DNA of 64,000 nucleotides from a virus. The translations under genes were made by a program, and so were the position numbers. Below, piece after piece: positions 19,797 through 27,505 of this stretch. The notes under the pieces are model-generated. The model saw only the letters and a list, made by a program, of their open reading frames with translations. It searched no databases and had not been told where the DNA came from. Numbering within the stretch: the first letter of the stretch is position 1; each line of letters opens with the position of its first letter. Where the stretch lies: the IMG/VR virus record IMGVR_UViG_3300030110_003594, positions 55,869 to 119,868 of that record, one strand, 5' to 3'.

Positions 19797-20375
19797 TTAG
19801 CAACACACTGAACATGTAATCTTTTTCAGTTTTGCTTTTGCAAAATTATAAAGCTCCATTCCTTCATTAGGACTTTGACAATATTCAACCTTTGCTTTTG
19901 CAGCATCAATTAATGTTCTTATATATTTCATTTCTCCCATTAAATCTTTAAATGTTGATGAAGGTTCACATGGAGTTACATCCAACTCACATAACTTTTT
20001 ATAATATGTTGTAAGTATTTCTGTAGTTCTTAAATGATTATATTCTACATAAACTTTATCATTTGGAGAAAGACTGTATTTAATTATATAAATACCATCA
20101 TTTATAGATTTTCTTGAAGTAGAACAACTTGTTGATTGTAATCCTAATGCACACGCATTTAGATTTAATCTACCAAAGCCATCCCAATCTCCTGATGCAT
20201 CTTTTACAATTGTTGTTTCAATTATTTTTGGTGCAGTGTAACCTGGTGCCGTTATTGATATTTCAGGACAACTTACTCCTAATTTGGAGTCATATGAACT
20301 TGTATCAACAATAGGTAGTATTTCACAATTTGCACTATCTGGAATGTCTAGACTTAAAATATGTTTAACTGCCAT
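19797..20375 (-). CDS. Cys-rich virion protein, unknown role
   Basis: 192 residues, with many Cys residues, including the C-terminal KKITCSVCC. The N-terminus is beta-like (MAVKHILSLDIPDSANCEI) and the C-terminal 70 residues helical (FKDLMGEMKYIRTLIDAAKA). The form matches small conserved structural proteins that precede fibre genes in Bacteroidota phages, perhaps a fibre adaptor or chaperone. It is first in its transcription unit, directly after a terminator (20446-20474) and a promoter-like 18-mer (20405-20422). Confidence 0.6.
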   Translation of the reverse strand: MAVKHILSLDIPDSANCEILPIVDTSSYDSKLGVSCPEISITAPGYTAPKIIETTIVKDASGDWDGFGRLNLNACALGLQSTSCSTSRKSINDGIYIIKYSLSPNDKVYVEYNHLRTTEILTTYYKKLCELDVTPCEPSSTFKDLMGEMKYIRTLIDAAKAKVEYCQSPNEGMELYNFAKAKLKKITCSVCC

Positions 20376-20404
20376 AAAAAAATTATTTAGAAAAGTATAC
20401 TCTT

Positions 20405-20422
20405 TACACTATAATATACAAA
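20405..20422 (-). promoter_or_regulatory. Late-promoter-like motif (exact copy)
   Basis: The minus strand reads TTTGTATATTATAGTGTA, identical to 17639-17656. It lies 30 bp upstream of the 19797-20375 gene and just downstream of the terminator 20446-20474, so it restarts transcription after the preceding unit ends. Confidence 0.6.
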
Positions 20423-20445
20423 ATATTCTAGATTAAATGAAATAA

Positions 20446-20474
20446 AAAGGGAGCAGATTTTTCTGCCCCCTTTC
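20446..20474 (-). terminator. Intrinsic terminator after the 471-residue virion protein gene
   Basis: On the minus strand a GC-rich stem (AAAGGGGGCAGA with TCTGCTCCCTTT, one mismatch) is followed by a T-rich tail (TTATTTC). It lies 28 bp past the stop at 20502. Confidence 0.8.
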
Positions 20475-20501
20475 TAATCTATGTATATAGAGTGTTAACT
20501 A

Positions 20502-21917
20502 TTAGTAGTCACCACCTTTGTCAACTAGATCTGCAACAGTTGCAACAACACCTGAGCCATCAAGTTTCATAATTCCAGCATCAATTGCAATTGCTAACCA
20601 ATCTGCATCTAATGATGTAGTTGCAGCAGAAGCACCTGTACATTTAACATATACTTTGTAGTGATATTGATCATTATCAAATACTCCAGAAGGATTGTTA
20701 AATCTAGGAACATTGTGTAACAAGTGATAAACTCTAAAGTGACCATTACAAGAAGCTCCTGTAGCATCTCTACCTAAGTCACCAATAATTCCACTCATTC
20801 CTTCTTGCTCTCTGAATCTACTAGAGTCTCTGTTTCCTTGATTATAAGGAGATTGTCTGTAATTTTCAGTTTTAAGAATGTCATTAATTCCTGTGTCAGA
20901 AGAAGTTCTTCTTTGTTTAAACGCAGTACTTTCAGTTCCTGTTACATAACCTAAACAAGCAACACATGGTTGACCAACTTCATCTTGTAAATCAGCAGTT
21001 GATTTAAGTCCTCCCATTAAATAAAAATCTCTTGTATCAAATGAACAAGAAGAGAACTGAGTTTGTAATTCACAACTTGTGTTAAGTGTGATTCTTACTT
21101 TATACTCATTAGCAGCAACCCATTCTCCTGTAGCAGATGCAGCAGCTTGATCAGCTGTAACACCTTTTGCACCTCCTTCATAGATTTTTTCTATTTTTGC
21201 TTGAGAAGCAGCACCAAATACTGTTGGAGCACCTACAGTATTTACTAATAATGTAGCAGTACCTAATTTACTCATAATAGGATCATTATTAAAATGATCT
21301 ACAAAGTTCATAGCAACAATAGATGGAGCAATACCAGAGTGAGTTGAATCTTGTGTTACACAACACATGTCAACATTTTCTTGTCCAGCAGCTACTCTTG
21401 CAGCCCATGCTAAAGCAGGATTTGCTGCAGCATCTCCAGAACCTGGCATTGGTAATGAACCAGATAAAGATTGATAAGCATTGTGATTTAATAATCTTAA
21501 TGCAGCAGTACCTTTAACGTCTACTCTTAAAATAGGATCTGTTCCACATGGGAAACAAGACATATATTGAGCAGTAGGTTTAATAAGTACATCAAAAACT
21601 TGAGCAGTTTCATCTACACAATCAGTGATCCACATATTTGAGATATACTTTTTAAGGATCATTTTTGATTTAGTTGTTTCCTTGTAACCTCCATGTCCTG
21701 GATTGTTACCTATTGTATCATTCGCATGGAATGATGCTTGTGTTAAATAGAAGCCACCCGCTTGTCCAGCAACTGCTACAGCATTCATTACTTTGTAACC
21801 TGAATCTACAAGTGCAAAATGTCCTGAAGTTGTTAATGAGGCTGAAGTGTCTCCAATTGTTTGGTTATGCGTTTGACACCAAAAGGCTTTGTCAAAAGCA
21901 TGATTAAAATAAGCCAT
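20502..21917 (-). CDS. Abundant-type virion protein, 471 residues, unknown role
   Basis: Ala/Gly/Thr-rich soluble protein with many aromatic and Cys residues (FPCGTDPILRVDVKGTAALR, then QENVDMCCVTQD, then CVACLGYVTG). No enzyme motif is visible. Codon use differs from its AT-rich neighbours, with more C-ending codons, as in the capsid gene, which suggests high expression. It forms its own transcription unit: a promoter-like motif at 21973-21990 upstream and a strong terminator downstream. A head decoration, tail or spike component is likely; the sequence does not decide between them. Confidence 0.65.
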   Translation of the reverse strand: MAYFNHAFDKAFWCQTHNQTIGDTSASLTTSGHFALVDSGYKVMNAVAVAGQAGGFYLTQASFHANDTIGNNPGHGGYKETTKSKMILKKYISNMWITDCVDETAQVFDVLIKPTAQYMSCFPCGTDPILRVDVKGTAALRLLNHNAYQSLSGSLPMPGSGDAAANPALAWAARVAAGQENVDMCCVTQDSTHSGIAPSIVAMNFVDHFNNDPIMSKLGTATLLVNTVGAPTVFGAASQAKIEKIYEGGAKGVTADQAAASATGEWVAANEYKVRITLNTSCELQTQFSSCSFDTRDFYLMGGLKSTADLQDEVGQPCVACLGYVTGTESTAFKQRRTSSDTGINDILKTENYRQSPYNQGNRDSSRFREQEGMSGIIGDLGRDATGASCNGHFRVYHLLHNVPRFNNPSGVFDNDQYHYKVYVKCTGASAATTSLDADWLAIAIDAGIMKLDGSGVVATVADLVDKGGDY

Positions 21918-21972
21918 AATTTCTAATTTTTGTGTTGAGCTTTACCTCAACTGGTTAATATTGATATTTATA

Positions 21973-21990
21973 TACACTAATAATATACTA
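21973..21990 (-). promoter_or_regulatory. Late-promoter-like motif (variant with one inserted base)
   Basis: The minus strand reads AGTATATTATTAGTGTA, the TATATTATAGTGTA core with one extra T. It lies 56 bp upstream of the 20502-21917 gene. A weaker match than the other copies. Confidence 0.4.
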
Positions 21991-22015
21991 CTTTTTCTTT
22001 ATTTAAACTAATATA

Positions 22016-22762
22016 TTAATTATTTTTTTCTGCTGATCCTGATCCTCTAATATACTGATTTGCATCATTTATATCCCCTGCAATGATAGAACATGCTTCA
22101 TCAATTAATAGTTCAACTATATCATCTTTGAATTCACATATAACATCTGCAGGTGATTGAACCAGTGTATAAGGATCTGTACAGCCTTCTATTTCTATTT
22201 CTCTAGGTCTTCTATAATAAGTAAATACAGGATTAATTATATTAAAATCTCTCTGATATATCCTTATATTATTATCTTGTAAAGTACAATAAGTTTCCCC
22301 CCATTCAAAATCTGGTCTTTTAAGAGGATCTCTCATTATTAGATCTACATTAGCAACCTCAGATAAATAGACTGTCATAGACCTTCCTCTTGTTACTGGT
22401 CCACCTGCTATTCCATCATCAGCAGGTACAGCAGGACAGCATTCTGTCACTGCTTCTGCAGATACTCTTTTATATTCAAGATAGTCTTCAGGAAAATTAG
22501 TTGACTCAATAAAAGTATCTCCTTGAGTAGTTATAAGTCCTAAATTTATTAATAAAGGTTGGAGATCATCTATACGTCTCTTAGACATCTCATCCCCTTC
22601 TTTATACATATTGTTTCCATGTAATTGTCTTCTACACCACTCAATTTGAGCTTTATTAAAAGATTCAACAATTTGCCAGCATTCTATATTATCATAATCA
22701 TTACTAGCTAATTTATTTAACCTTTGTCTAAACTTTATTTGTAGTGTAGTATTATTAATCAT
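22016..22762 (-). CDS. Virion-module protein, possibly tail ring or head-tail connector
   Basis: 248 residues from ATG at 22762 (MINNTTLQIKFRQRLNKLAS), 2 bases after the upstream stop. An ATG at 22777 would add five residues and overlap that gene. The N-terminal half is helical (IVESFNKAQIEWCRRQLHG) and the middle beta-rich (LIMRDPLKRPDFEWGETYCT, then FTYYRRPREIEIEG). The C-terminus is helical (DDIVELLIDEACSIIAGDI). This architecture is typical of connector/ring proteins in crAss-like phages, and the gene lies between the capsid and tail genes. I infer a connector role with moderate confidence. Confidence 0.6.
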   Translation of the reverse strand: MINNTTLQIKFRQRLNKLASNDYDNIECWQIVESFNKAQIEWCRRQLHGNNMYKEGDEMSKRRIDDLQPLLINLGLITTQGDTFIESTNFPEDYLEYKRVSAEAVTECCPAVPADDGIAGGPVTRGRSMTVYLSEVANVDLIMRDPLKRPDFEWGETYCTLQDNNIRIYQRDFNIINPVFTYYRRPREIEIEGCTDPYTLVQSPADVICEFKDDIVELLIDEACSIIAGDINDANQYIRGSGSAEKNN

Positions 22763-22764
22763 AA

Positions 22765-23847
22765 TTACATATTCCAATAATATTCAACTTGACTTAAAAG
22801 ACCCATTAAATGTTCTTCATTTAAAGGATTTTTTAGCCACTCTAAACATTGTTCTGATGTTTTACCCATTCTAACAGATCCAAAGTATATAAAGCCATCT
22901 GCTTTATTTGTTATTAAACTATAACCACTTGCATCTTTTAAAACAGCTTTTAATTTTAAATCTTCCATACTAAGTCTAGAAGCATCTAAAAAAGCTTGTG
23001 CTGATCTTCTTTGATTTCTATCGTGTCCTTCACCATGTATAAAAGAATCCATAGCTTCATAAATAATATCATTAGCTGTTGATTTATTATATTGTGTACT
23101 ATTTGCATCACAAACTTTAGCTACATAGAATAATTTAGTATTCTCTGAATCATACATAGATGTTAATGAAGCAAGAGCTCTATTTCTTAATTTAGATAAT
23201 TCTGTTCTTGTACTTACAGTATCTTCTAGTTTATCTAAATAAAATTTACAGCCGTTTTTACCTTTTGCTTCTCTTAAATTTTTTGCTACAAGTGAAAAAC
23301 CACCTGCTTCAATTGCATATATTTTAATTAAATCATACGGATCTGCTGCTGGATCTAAATATATTGGATCATTACCTACCCTTAATTTAATTTTACTCCA
23401 GAATTCATGATTATCATGTCTAAGTAATTTTACTTTATTCCAAAATTCTGGATCTTCTGGATCAATTATATTTGCTGCTAAATCTCTTTCAAGAACTGCT
23501 ACAGCTTTTCTTATTTCTTTTATTTTTGCTATTCTCTTTTCAGAAGATAACTTTTTTATTTCAGGTGCAAATTCATTCAATCCTGTTACATATCTTTTAA
23601 TTCCGTTTATTTCTAAACAAGATAATTCTTCTTCATGCATTACACCTTCAAATAGTGACATACCATAATTTTCTAGACCCATATTTTCCATATCTCCATC
23701 AAAGTATGTACGTATTGCAATAGATTGATCTTTACCTTCTTGGTATTTTTCAATCATTGTTAATTCTTTAATTGCAGTATCTGTATACGTTGGTGCAACA
23801 GATTCAGCAACTACTTCTTCTACTGTTTCTTTTTTCTTTTTTGCCAT
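22765..23847 (-). CDS. Conserved virion-module protein, unknown role
   Basis: 360 residues. The first 20 are Lys/Glu-rich (MAKKKKETVEEVVAESVAPT), a likely flexible arm. The body is mainly helical (KIKEIRKAVAVLERDLAANI, then SMEDLKLKAVLKDASGYSLI). No catalytic motif is visible. It sits between the capsid gene and the connector-like gene. The stop lies 2 bases before the next ATG, so the two are co-translated. A virion or assembly protein is inferred from context. Confidence 0.6.
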   Translation of the reverse strand: MAKKKKETVEEVVAESVAPTYTDTAIKELTMIEKYQEGKDQSIAIRTYFDGDMENMGLENYGMSLFEGVMHEEELSCLEINGIKRYVTGLNEFAPEIKKLSSEKRIAKIKEIRKAVAVLERDLAANIIDPEDPEFWNKVKLLRHDNHEFWSKIKLRVGNDPIYLDPAADPYDLIKIYAIEAGGFSLVAKNLREAKGKNGCKFYLDKLEDTVSTRTELSKLRNRALASLTSMYDSENTKLFYVAKVCDANSTQYNKSTANDIIYEAMDSFIHGEGHDRNQRRSAQAFLDASRLSMEDLKLKAVLKDASGYSLITNKADGFIYFGSVRMGKTSEQCLEWLKNPLNEEHLMGLLSQVEYYWNM

Positions 23848-23892
23848 TTTTAGTTTGGTTTTTATTGGTTTTTAAAATGTTTTAATGATATA

Positions 23893-23916
23893 AGAGGGAG
23901 GAATGACCCTCCCTCT
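23893..23916 (-). terminator. Terminator-like hairpin after the capsid gene
   Basis: A perfect 9-bp stem (minus strand AGAGGGAGG with CCTCCCTCT, loop of 6) lies 15 bp past the capsid stop. The following tail (TATATCATT) is only moderately T-rich, so termination may be partial and downstream virion genes could be expressed by read-through at lower level. Confidence 0.65.
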
Positions 23917-23931
23917 CTATCATATTAAGTA

Positions 23932-25566
23932 TTAGAATGATCCTCCTGTTACAGGATTCTTCATTACAATCTTCAATACCTTAGTTGGATCTTTCACCCA
24001 AATAGAAGGCATTGTTTGAGTCATCATCACTCGGTATCCATTAAAGTTACCAGATGAAGCAAACCCTTGAGTTCTTCCCATATAGTCCATAGTACCATTT
24101 TGGTAGAACCATTTTAATTGATTATCCCAAGATAATTTCAATAAGTGAATATTGTCATTACCTGACTCAGTGATGTCAAAGATAATAAAGCTATAAGAGC
24201 TTAATGGTCTTCCATCAATAAGTGGATTTTCAATATCATTAGTATGTAAATTGTCAAATGCAGGATTTAATACAAATCTTACGTTTGCCAAGAATGGAAT
24301 TACATAAGAAGTGAATGCATATCCAAATCCTAAGTCCATACCTGATCCAGATACAATTCCGTTTGAATCAGCATTGATTACGTAGTTAGTACCTAATCCA
24401 GCTGCTTCTGCTGCAATTGCGTCATTAACAAGTTTCATACCACCAATACCAGTCTGTACAATTAATGTACGTTGTGGATCTGGTCCTTCTAATTCAACTT
24501 TACCTTGGTAGAAGTTGTAAAGCTCAGTTTTAAACATATCTAAGCTGAAAGAAGACTTATTATAGATTCTCTTGTAAGAGTTATCTAATTGCTTCCAAAG
24601 ACCAACTGACATTCTGATGTCATCCGGCCCATCTTGTTTAACTCTACCACCGTGACCCCACATTAAGTAAGTCTCAATGTCACTTGCAATTTTATTCAAG
24701 TGAGCAGCTTCTAAGTTAGTTAAGAAAGTTCTTGATAAGCTTCCATTATCAAATGCTCTACGTACGTAGTCAGCACCCATAATTTCAACCATACTTTCTA
24801 ATGAAGAAACTGAAGGATCAACGTCTTGGTCAAATGTTCTCCAAATCTCTGTTACAGGAATAGAACCATCAGCATTCATTCCTCCTTTAAGCATTAAGTC
24901 TGCTCTTGAAGAAATAGAATAATGAACGTGTGCTTCTGCTCCTCCTACAAAGTTGTAGAATTCACGGAAACCTGTTCCTGTTGTTAGATCTGAGAATCTT
25001 TCACCATACTCACCACGTGCAGAACCTTTTCTAAAGAATTTAGTTCCTGATGCTAAGTACTTGTCTGCTAGACCTGCTGTATTATTACTGTTTACAAGTT
25101 GTACAGTATAAACAAATCCGTCACCTGATGGTAAAATATCATCAGCAGTAACGTAAAGTTCTTTACCATTGTACTTGTCATAAGTAATAATGTCACCATG
25201 TCCAAATGCTCTCTTACTTAAGAGAATTTTGAATGTTTGTCCATCCACACCTCTTGATGTTCCTGAAGCGTCAGTAACGCCATCAATTTTACCAAGTGAA
25301 TATGGAAGGTCTTGTGCAACGGGAGTTTGCCATTTATACTCACCACGTGCGTTGTCCACCATAATTGTATTGTTACCACCAAATGAAGCTAATTGATACA
25401 AAGGCATTTCTACCTTTTGTGTCATAGCCCACAAGTCAACTGGACCCATATCCATAGGTTCAGCAGAACCCAATAATTGAGTTAAGTGGTAAGAATCAAC
25501 GTGAGAACTAGCTTTGTAGTTTGTATCTCTAAGGAAAATCCCATTATTTAATACTGGAGTTGCCAT
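23932..25566 (-). CDS. Major capsid protein
   Basis: 544 residues; assigned by position and character. It lies four genes after the terminase and follows portal, acidic scaffold-like and small beta-rich genes. It has no N-terminal signal. Segments such as RRAFDNGSLSRTFLTNLEAA, then WGHGGRVKQDGPDDIRMSVG and FVLNPAFDNLHTND resemble crAss-like HK97-fold capsid proteins. Its codon use is enriched in C-ending codons relative to neighbours, as expected of the most abundant virion protein. An A/C-rich unstructured leader lies upstream and a strong hairpin downstream. It forms the icosahedral shell. Confidence 0.85.
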   Translation of the reverse strand: MATPVLNNGIFLRDTNYKASSHVDSYHLTQLLGSAEPMDMGPVDLWAMTQKVEMPLYQLASFGGNNTIMVDNARGEYKWQTPVAQDLPYSLGKIDGVTDASGTSRGVDGQTFKILLSKRAFGHGDIITYDKYNGKELYVTADDILPSGDGFVYTVQLVNSNNTAGLADKYLASGTKFFRKGSARGEYGERFSDLTTGTGFREFYNFVGGAEAHVHYSISSRADLMLKGGMNADGSIPVTEIWRTFDQDVDPSVSSLESMVEIMGADYVRRAFDNGSLSRTFLTNLEAAHLNKIASDIETYLMWGHGGRVKQDGPDDIRMSVGLWKQLDNSYKRIYNKSSFSLDMFKTELYNFYQGKVELEGPDPQRTLIVQTGIGGMKLVNDAIAAEAAGLGTNYVINADSNGIVSGSGMDLGFGYAFTSYVIPFLANVRFVLNPAFDNLHTNDIENPLIDGRPLSSYSFIIFDITESGNDNIHLLKLSWDNQLKWFYQNGTMDYMGRTQGFASSGNFNGYRVMMTQTMPSIWVKDPTKVLKIVMKNPVTGGSF

Positions 25567-25622
25567 AATTGATTGTTTTTAAAAATTAATAATTATTGTT
25601 ATTGTTGTTGTTGTTTTCTTTT
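25567..25622 (-). promoter_or_regulatory. CAA-repeat 5' leader of the capsid gene
   Basis: The minus strand upstream of the capsid start reads AACAACAACAACAATAACAA followed by TAATTATTAATTTTTAAAAACAATCAATT and the ATG. It has no Shine-Dalgarno site and little G. A shorter version (AAACAACAATAACAATTATT) precedes the next gene upstream at 26040-26078. Such A/C-rich unstructured leaders favour initiation in Bacteroidota; the role is inferred. Confidence 0.45.
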
Positions 25623-25629
25623 ATTTTTC

Positions 25630-26034
25630 TTATTCAGCTGTACCTAAGAAATATCCCACTCTAATCTGTAGCATATCTTGTGCAGTACCTGCTCCACCTG
25701 GATCTGATACAGCGTGTGATACGTGTAATCCTATATCAGCAGCAGATGTAGTTTTAGCACCTCCAACAGGTGCAGCACCCATGTTTGTTACTACAGCTTC
25801 ATCTGTAAGATCAGCCTTAGCTATTGTACCTGTTAGATCTACACCTCCTCCAGTAACTTTAAGTACTAAAGCACCACTAGAAGTAACAGCTTGTTGACAG
25901 TAAATACTTACCTCGTTAACTATTGCATTATCTGGCAGTTTTGTTGTATTTGCCAAAGTTTGTGCACCAGTTCCTGAAAAATCAGCAAACTTAGCAGTTG
26001 CACCTGCATAGTATTTTTTCAAATTTAGTCCCAT
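25630..26034 (-). CDS. Small beta-rich capsid decoration-like protein
   Basis: 134 residues, Gly/Ala/Thr/Val-rich and without Cys-Cys pairs or charged helices (GALVLKVTGGGVDLTGTIAK, then DEAVVTNMGAAPVGG). This is the composition of beta-sandwich head-decoration or auxiliary capsid proteins. It sits just before the capsid gene and shares with it a similar A/C-rich leader, suggesting high and matched expression. Identification is by composition and synteny only. Confidence 0.6.
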   Translation of the reverse strand: MGLNLKKYYAGATAKFADFSGTGAQTLANTTKLPDNAIVNEVSIYCQQAVTSSGALVLKVTGGGVDLTGTIAKADLTDEAVVTNMGAAPVGGAKTTSAADIGLHVSHAVSDPGGAGTAQDMLQIRVGYFLGTAE

Positions 26035-26084
26035 GATTCAAATTGTTTTAATGATTAATAATAATTGTTATTGTTGTTTTCTAT

Positions 26085-27383
26085 TTATATTCTTTTAAAA
26101 ATGTTTTTATTTCCTCTTGCAATTTTTCTTTTAGGTCTTTCAGCTGGAGCTTCTTCAACTGGTGCTGCAGAAGATCTATTGCTTTGTGCAGTCTTTAATT
26201 TTCTAACAGTTTGCTCAACAGCTGTGTTTGCTCCTTTTTTCATTATTTGTGCTTTATATCCATTTGGATCTGCAAGCAACCATAATGCTTCTGTTACTAA
26301 GTTATAGTTTGGTTCAACAAACTGATATTTTTCTAACAGATGACCTAATAGGTTTGTATTCTGTCCATTAATTGATGGATAAGCTGGATTAACTAATCCG
26401 TTATAAAGAAGTGATTGTACTTTTTTATCTACTTTCATATCACCTACTTTACCATCTTTTAATGTATTATATACATTTTGCATATAGTTTTGTGATGCTT
26501 GTTCTTGTTGCTTTCTTTTCATATCTTGTTCTTGCAACTTTCTTGCAACAACTTTTTCTTGCATCTTATCTAATTTTGGTTTAAACTTGTTTGCTTGAGT
26601 TTCAAGCTTTCCAAGATCTTTCCAAACTTCTATTTCTTCAGAGATTTCTTCTTGAGTTCCATATCCTGTAGCTCCTAAATATTCTCTAATTATATGTTCC
26701 TGATCTTTTTCATTTTTAACATCTAAATCTCTAGTTTCTTCAACTACAGATAATGCTTTAAATATTCCTTTTAGATCAGTTCCTCCATCTGCAACATATC
26801 TTGCTGCAATCTGAAGTTCTTGTGGTAAACTTTCAAAGAACTGTTTTGGAGTTTCTCTCCTTACTGAATTTGCTTTTTCATCTAAATTAGCCTGAATAAG
26901 TTCTTGCCAATCTTTTGCACTATACTCCTCTAAATCTTTTCCATCATCAAAAGCTAATATTTTTTCCTCATCTATGAGTTTTCTAAAAACATCAGAAACT
27001 CCTGTTATAGCTTTTCTTCCTCTTTTTTTAGTTTCTGTTTTTTCTTCTTCATTTTCTTCAACTTCATTATCTCCTAGGATTTCATTAAGTTGTTCTTCAG
27101 AAACTTTAGTTTCAGTATCTTTTGCTTTTACTTCTTCTTCTTTTTTAGCAGTTTCAGCAACAGTTGGTTCAACTTCTTCAGTTTTTTCTTCAACTTTCTC
27201 TTCTGCTGGTTTATCAATAAAAGACATATCAATATCTTTTTTTCTACTAAATACATTTGGTTTTTTTGATTCATCTTCTGGTAACGTAATTGAATCTGCT
27301 CCAGGAGCACCGTTAAAGATTTCATCAAGGTTAACCTCTACCTTTTCTACTTTAGTTTCAATTGTTTTTGATTCTTCTGACAT
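26085..27383 (-). CDS. Acidic scaffold-like head assembly protein
   Basis: 432 residues. The N-terminal 130 are very acidic and low-complexity (EEKVEEKTEEVEPTVAETAK, then DNEVEENEEEKTETKKRGRK). Helical, Gln/Lys-rich coiled-coil segments follow (KMQEKVVARKLQEQDMKRKQ). The C-terminus is basic (RPKRKIARGNKNIFKRI). Charge polarity, helicity and position between portal and capsid are typical of scaffolding proteins, which guide shell assembly and are later lost. In crAss-like phages the gene between portal and capsid often has this form. Confidence 0.6.
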   Translation of the reverse strand: MSEESKTIETKVEKVEVNLDEIFNGAPGADSITLPEDESKKPNVFSRKKDIDMSFIDKPAEEKVEEKTEEVEPTVAETAKKEEEVKAKDTETKVSEEQLNEILGDNEVEENEEEKTETKKRGRKAITGVSDVFRKLIDEEKILAFDDGKDLEEYSAKDWQELIQANLDEKANSVRRETPKQFFESLPQELQIAARYVADGGTDLKGIFKALSVVEETRDLDVKNEKDQEHIIREYLGATGYGTQEEISEEIEVWKDLGKLETQANKFKPKLDKMQEKVVARKLQEQDMKRKQQEQASQNYMQNVYNTLKDGKVGDMKVDKKVQSLLYNGLVNPAYPSINGQNTNLLGHLLEKYQFVEPNYNLVTEALWLLADPNGYKAQIMKKGANTAVEQTVRKLKTAQSNRSSAAPVEEAPAERPKRKIARGNKNIFKRI

Positions 27384-27422
27384 AATATTTTTGGTTTTAT
27401 TGGTTTTAATATTTGTTGTTTA

Positions 27423-27441
27423 CATATACAATATAATAAAG
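27423..27441 (-). promoter_or_regulatory. Possible promoter upstream of the scaffold-like gene
   Basis: The minus strand reads CTTTATTATATTGTATATG, containing TATATTG, near the -7 form, 40 bp upstream of the scaffold-like start. It is less similar to the 18-mer motif than the others and the region is AT-rich, so a chance match is possible. Confidence 0.3.
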
Positions 27442-27505
27442 TTTTTTTTAATAAACCTTAGAAATTTTATATAATATTAAGTTTTTTGGTAGTATATAGC
27501 TATCC

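Noticed and set aside
26974-27474. 166-codon plus-strand ORF opposite the scaffold-like gene
   Set aside because: Ser/Phe-rich antisense of the Glu/Lys-rich coding strand; no plausible domain or leader.
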